This document shows, piece by piece, positions 61,151 to 64,000 of a stretch of DNA of 64,000 nucleotides; position 1 is the stretch's first letter; each line of letters opens with the position of its first letter. The DNA comes from CAXBNB01 sp049115735 (GTDB taxonomy: Bacteria; Bacteroidota; Bacteroidia; Cytophagales; Cyclobacteriaceae). The translations under genes and the position numbers were made by a program. The notes under the pieces are model-generated. The model did no database searches, was not told the origin of the DNA, and saw only the letters and a list, made by a program, of their open reading frames with translations. Location of the stretch: NCBI GenBank assembly GCA_049115735.1, contig JAGDZP010000005.1, positions 62,001-126,000 on the forward strand, given 5' to 3'.

Positions 61151-61357
61151 TTAGGATTTTTTAGGGTCTTCTTTCAAACCCTCATCAATTTCACTTTTGA
61201 TGTCTTTGGTGGCATCTTTGAATTCTCTTATCCCTTTACCCAGTCCTTTCGCCAATTCAGGAATTTTCTTCGCTCCAAACAGCAAAATAATTACCAATAC
61301 AATAATTACTAATTCCCAACCTCCTGGCATTCCTATTGCCAATATTGAATTTAACAT
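61151..61357 (-). CDS. tatA: Sec-independent protein translocase TatA
   Basis: 68 residues: a short N-terminal segment, one membrane helix (WELVIIVLVIILLF), the FGAKKIPELAKGLGKGIREFK amphipathic helix with the conserved FG and P, and an acidic/basic tail. TatA multimerises to form the Tat channel. No tatC is in the window. A Tat-type precursor begins at 63401, about 2 kb away. Confidence 0.95.
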   Translation of the reverse strand: MLNSILAIGMPGGWELVIIVLVIILLFGAKKIPELAKGLGKGIREFKDATKDIKSEIDEGLKEDPKKS

Positions 61358-61478
61358 TTTGATATATGTTTAGTCTACTTATAAGTCAAAGAAACAAAGA
61401 TAAGCATAAAATGAACATGATTTTGACACGAATTTGCCAATTCACCGGAATTTTGTTCCGCACGATGCTTCGCAATAG

Positions 61479-62273
61479 CTATTTTTCCATCACAAGCGAA
61501 TAAACCATCGGGATTTTATCTTCCAATGCCTCAATCCTGAACTTACCTGGTGACACCTCAACCGTTCCATGAAAACAATCAAAAGGTGAATAATCATATT
61601 CATTCAGGCTATGCAGTTTCAGTTTCCGGTGCAGCAAACTTGATACCACTTCTGCCAAGCCATGATTCCAGGAGATATATTCTTGCCTAATCGGAACATT
61701 TCTGTCGGCATAGGTGCCTTCTACCGTTTCTTCAATGGCCGAAGAATTGAAATATCGGTACTCTACTTTGCTGAATTTATCATCAAAGATCCAAACCACC
61801 GGATGAAATTCAACCATGATAAACTTTCCGCCAGGTTTCAAAAACCTCTCAACTACAGACGCCCACTTGTTGATATCAGGCAACCAACCAATGACACCAT
61901 AGGAAGTGTAAACTATGTCAAATTGTTTGTCCAAGTGTTTAGGAAGTTCATATAGACTACAACTAACAAACTGCGCTTCCAACCCCAATTTTTCATTTAG
62001 TTCTTGCGCTTTTTCTATGGCCAAGTCAGAAAAGTCCATGCCTGTCGCTCTGGCTCCCATTCTCTGTAGGGAGAGCGTATCCTGCCCGAAATGACATTGT
62101 AGGTGAAGTATGCTCTTCCCCTCAACCGAACCAAGCAACTGAAGTTCAATCTCCTTCAAAGAAGTATCTCCTGCAATAAAAGCATCCATCTTGTAAAAAT
62201 CAGAGGCTACATGATGCTCAACTTTATTGTTCCAGGAATTTCTGTTAACCGATATATATTTATCTTCGTTCAC
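61479..62273 (-). CDS. Class I SAM-dependent methyltransferase
   Basis: 264 residues (GTG start, with AAGGAAG upstream). Motif I is SILHLQCHFGQDTLSLQRMG, an HLQCHFG variant characteristic of one subgroup, followed by GMDFSDLAIEKAQELNEKLG, DIVYTSYGVIGWLPD and FLKPGGKFIMVEFHPV. The C-terminus (YDYSPFDCFHG) is typical of this small group. Substrate unknown. Confidence 0.92.
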   Translation of the reverse strand: MNEDKYISVNRNSWNNKVEHHVASDFYKMDAFIAGDTSLKEIELQLLGSVEGKSILHLQCHFGQDTLSLQRMGARATGMDFSDLAIEKAQELNEKLGLEAQFVSCSLYELPKHLDKQFDIVYTSYGVIGWLPDINKWASVVERFLKPGGKFIMVEFHPVVWIFDDKFSKVEYRYFNSSAIEETVEGTYADRNVPIRQEYISWNHGLAEVVSSLLHRKLKLHSLNEYDYSPFDCFHGTVEVSPGKFRIEALEDKIPMVYSLVMEK

Positions 62274-62362
62274 GACAATTAGGAGATTCTTCCTTTTTCA
62301 ATTTATAAAATTAAGTCTAATTCGACTGCAAAACGCCAGACAGTACACTTATCAACTTTATC

Positions 62363-63376
62363 ATGAGACTATCTAAATATTTCGTATCACTCGCACTATT
62401 GATGTTCATTTACTCCAGCGGCCTTGCCGGAAAAAAGAGCAAAATTGTTAACTCAGCAGAATCCTTTATCGCATCATTGGACAAATCACAAAAGGACATG
62501 GCCATGTTCAGGTTTGATGACAAGGACAGGACCTATTGGACCTTTTTACCAGCTCAAAACAGAAGTGGACTTCCCTTAAAAAAAATGCAGGCTAAGCAAA
62601 AGGATCTGATTTTTGATTTTCTGCAAGTCCATCTCAGTGAAATGGGCCTGAAGAAAACACAAAGTGTGATCGCTTTGGAACAAATCCTGTTTGACATAGA
62701 GAAAGACCCTAAAAGGGATACCGAAAAATACTTCATCAGCTTTTTTGGCAACCCATCATCGGATAAAGTCTGGGCCTGGAGTTTTGAGGGTCATCATGTG
62801 TCGCTTAATTTCACCGTAGTAAATGGAAAAATTTCTTCCTCGCCACAGTTTTTAGGTGCCAATCCCGCTGAAGTAAGAACAGGGAAGCAAAAAGGACTGA
62901 GGGTTCTGAAGACCGAGGAGGAATTGGCTTATGAACTGATGGGTACTTTCAGTGAGGATCAAAAAAAGCAGGCAATCATCAGTCCAAAAACGTTCGGTGA
63001 AATTGTGACACGCTTTGAGTCAGAAGTGGAGCATCTTGGCTCGAAGGGCGTTTCTGCCGGAACCTTCAACGATAGTCAGAAGAAAATTCTAAAGGAGCTA
63101 ATTGACGTTTATATTTTGTTTTTGAACGATGAGTTGGCAGCAAAAAGAACTAAGCAAGTGAAAGCTAATGGACTGGAGAACTTGGTTTTTGCCTGGGCTG
63201 GAAGTACAGAAAGAGGCAATGCTCACTATTACCGCATCCAGGGTTCCGATTTCCTGATTGAATTTGACAACTCCCAAAACAATGGCAACCATATCCACAC
63301 AGCGTGGAGGGATTTTGATGGAGATTTTGGAAGAGACCTGATCAAGGAGCATTACCAGAACTCTGATCACCACTAA
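62363..63376 (+). CDS. DUF3500 exported protein
   Basis: 337 residues with a signal peptide (LALLMFIYSSGLAG). DUF3500 hallmarks: FRFDDKDRTYWTFLPAQNRSGLPLKKM, FISFFGNPSSDKVWAWSFEGHHVSLNFTVV, FLGANPAEVRTGKQKGLRVL, and the ending FLIEFDNSQNNGNHIHTAWRDF with a His-x-His pair. The family is exported and uncharacterised. It ends 24 bases before the TRAP-type binding protein gene. Confidence 0.92.
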   Translation: MRLSKYFVSLALLMFIYSSGLAGKKSKIVNSAESFIASLDKSQKDMAMFRFDDKDRTYWTFLPAQNRSGLPLKKMQAKQKDLIFDFLQVHLSEMGLKKTQSVIALEQILFDIEKDPKRDTEKYFISFFGNPSSDKVWAWSFEGHHVSLNFTVVNGKISSSPQFLGANPAEVRTGKQKGLRVLKTEEELAYELMGTFSEDQKKQAIISPKTFGEIVTRFESEVEHLGSKGVSAGTFNDSQKKILKELIDVYILFLNDELAAKRTKQVKANGLENLVFAWAGSTERGNAHYYRIQGSDFLIEFDNSQNNGNHIHTAWRDFDGDFGRDLIKEHYQNSDHH

Positions 63377-63400
63377 TACTACTGGGAACACATACGATTT

Positions 63401-64000
63401 ATGAAAGATATAAAACGGAGAAACTTTCTAAAAAAAGGCACCATTGCGGCTATGGCCGGAGGTGCTGGAGTTTTGGCTGCCTGCAATAAAGAAGAAAAGA
63501 ACGAATCCGTCAACATCAACTTCAACAAGAAGTATAAATGGAAAATGGTGACCACCTGGGGGCCAAATTTCCCAGTACTTGGAGAAGGATGTAATATGCT
63601 TGCTGAGTGGGTTAAGGAGATGTCGGGAGGACGCCTAGAAATTGAAGTGTACGGAGGGGGAGAGTTAATCCCGGCGCTGGAAGTGTTTGATGCTGTGAGT
63701 AGTGGGGCGGTAGAAATGGGGAGTGGCTCTGCCTATTATTGGGCTGGAAAAGTGCCAGAGGCGCAGTTTTTCTCGTCGATTCCGTTTGGAATGAACGCCC
63801 AACAAATTAATGCCTGGGTGATGACCGGCGGTGGCAATAAACTTTGGGATGAAGTCTATGCTCCTTTTGATTTGTTTTCACTACCTGGAGGTAATACTGG
63901 TGTTCAGGCAGGTGGCTGGTACAACAAAGAAATAAATACAGTTGAGGATTTGAATGGCTTGAAAATGAGGATTCCGGGCCTTGGAGCCAAAGTACTGAAC
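63401..64000 (+). CDS. Tat-exported TRAP-type (DctP) solute-binding lipoprotein, partial
   Basis: The ATG at 63401 opens a frame still open at the window edge (200 codons). The N-terminus has a twin-arginine signal (KRRNFLKKG), a hydrophobic stretch and a lipobox (LAACNK), so it is a Tat-dependent lipoprotein. The mature part has the DctP pattern: WKMVTTWGPNFPVLGEGCNMLAEWV, GRLEIEVYGGGELIPALEVFDAV, GAVEMGSGSAYYW and, near the edge, GLKMRIPGLGAKVL. It should capture a small acid or similar ligand for a tripartite transporter whose genes would lie to the right. Confidence 0.93.
   Translation, partial: MKDIKRRNFLKKGTIAAMAGGAGVLAACNKEEKNESVNINFNKKYKWKMVTTWGPNFPVLGEGCNMLAEWVKEMSGGRLEIEVYGGGELIPALEVFDAVSSGAVEMGSGSAYYWAGKVPEAQFFSSIPFGMNAQQINAWVMTGGGNKLWDEVYAPFDLFSLPGGNTGVQAGGWYNKEINTVEDLNGLKMRIPGLGAKVLN

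Noticed and set aside
1..64000. tRNA, rRNA, CRISPR, insertion sequence, integrase or prophage
   Set aside because: Intergenic gaps are all under about 350 bases; none shows a tRNA-like cloverleaf, regular spaced repeats or mobile-element genes.

Overview
This 64 kb window is ordinary chromosome from a marine- or soil-type Bacteroidota, most likely order Cytophagales (Fulvivirga/Reichenbachiella/Roseivirga-like). The evidence is the intact sprA type IX secretion gene in its usual maeB-ruvA-sprA-gcvH-vanZ setting, a TonB receptor paired with a DUF4249 lipoprotein, GWxTD, DUF4837 and DUF4105 proteins, several TonB transducers, and many TAnnTTTG promoter boxes just upstream of genes. I see no tRNA, rRNA, CRISPR array, insertion sequence, integrase or phage gene. 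Base composition looks even throughout.

Layout. 1-4.8 kb (minus strand): the 5' two-thirds of a secreted DUF6797/beta-propeller dehydrogenase-like protein co-translated with a cupredoxin lipoprotein; then an ECF42-type sigma factor with its YCII/DGPF partner and a DUF6265 protein. 5-20 kb: radA, an ExbD-like lipoprotein with no normal start codon, a large VPS10/BNR propeller protein, small membrane proteins, a radical SAM/SPASM enzyme, an acyltransferase, trhO, a nucleoside phosphorylase, an outer-membrane barrel, a Gfo/Idh oxidoreductase and ttcA. 20-32 kb: TonB receptor + DUF4249 pair, rlmB, a GWxTD protein, a methyltransferase, a POTRA/barrel protein, a BlaI-BlaR-like pair in which the sensor peptidase carries a TonB C-terminus, and an exported GH3 enzyme. 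32-39 kb: dxs, a hydrolase, an MltF-like transglycosylase, a TerB-like protein, a THUMP-like methyltransferase and asd. 39-46 kb: one 2,362-codon surface protein of about 14 Ig-like and 4 lamin-tail repeats. 46-58 kb (minus strand): tonB, vanZ, gcvH, sprA, ruvA, maeB. 58-64 kb: a DUF4837 lipoprotein, an MltD-like transglycosylase, tatA, a methyltransferase, a DUF3500 protein, and the start of a Tat-exported TRAP-type binding lipoprotein.

How it fits together. Much of the window serves the cell envelope: protein export (SprA, TatA), TonB energy coupling (two related TonB C-terminal domains), peptidoglycan turnover (two transglycosylases and a GH3 enzyme) and surface or lipoproteins. The rest is tRNA/rRNA modification (trhO, ttcA, rlmB), DNA repair (radA, ruvA) and central metabolism (dxs, asd, maeB, gcvH). 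I found no wholly new multi-gene system. The best leads are regulatory or structural: a BlaI operator placed between the two promoter elements with a third operator stranded after the operon, a 93-bp palindrome before the phosphorylase gene, a terminator-shaped hairpin inside a coding sequence, and -7 boxes so close to start codons that leaderless mRNAs are likely.
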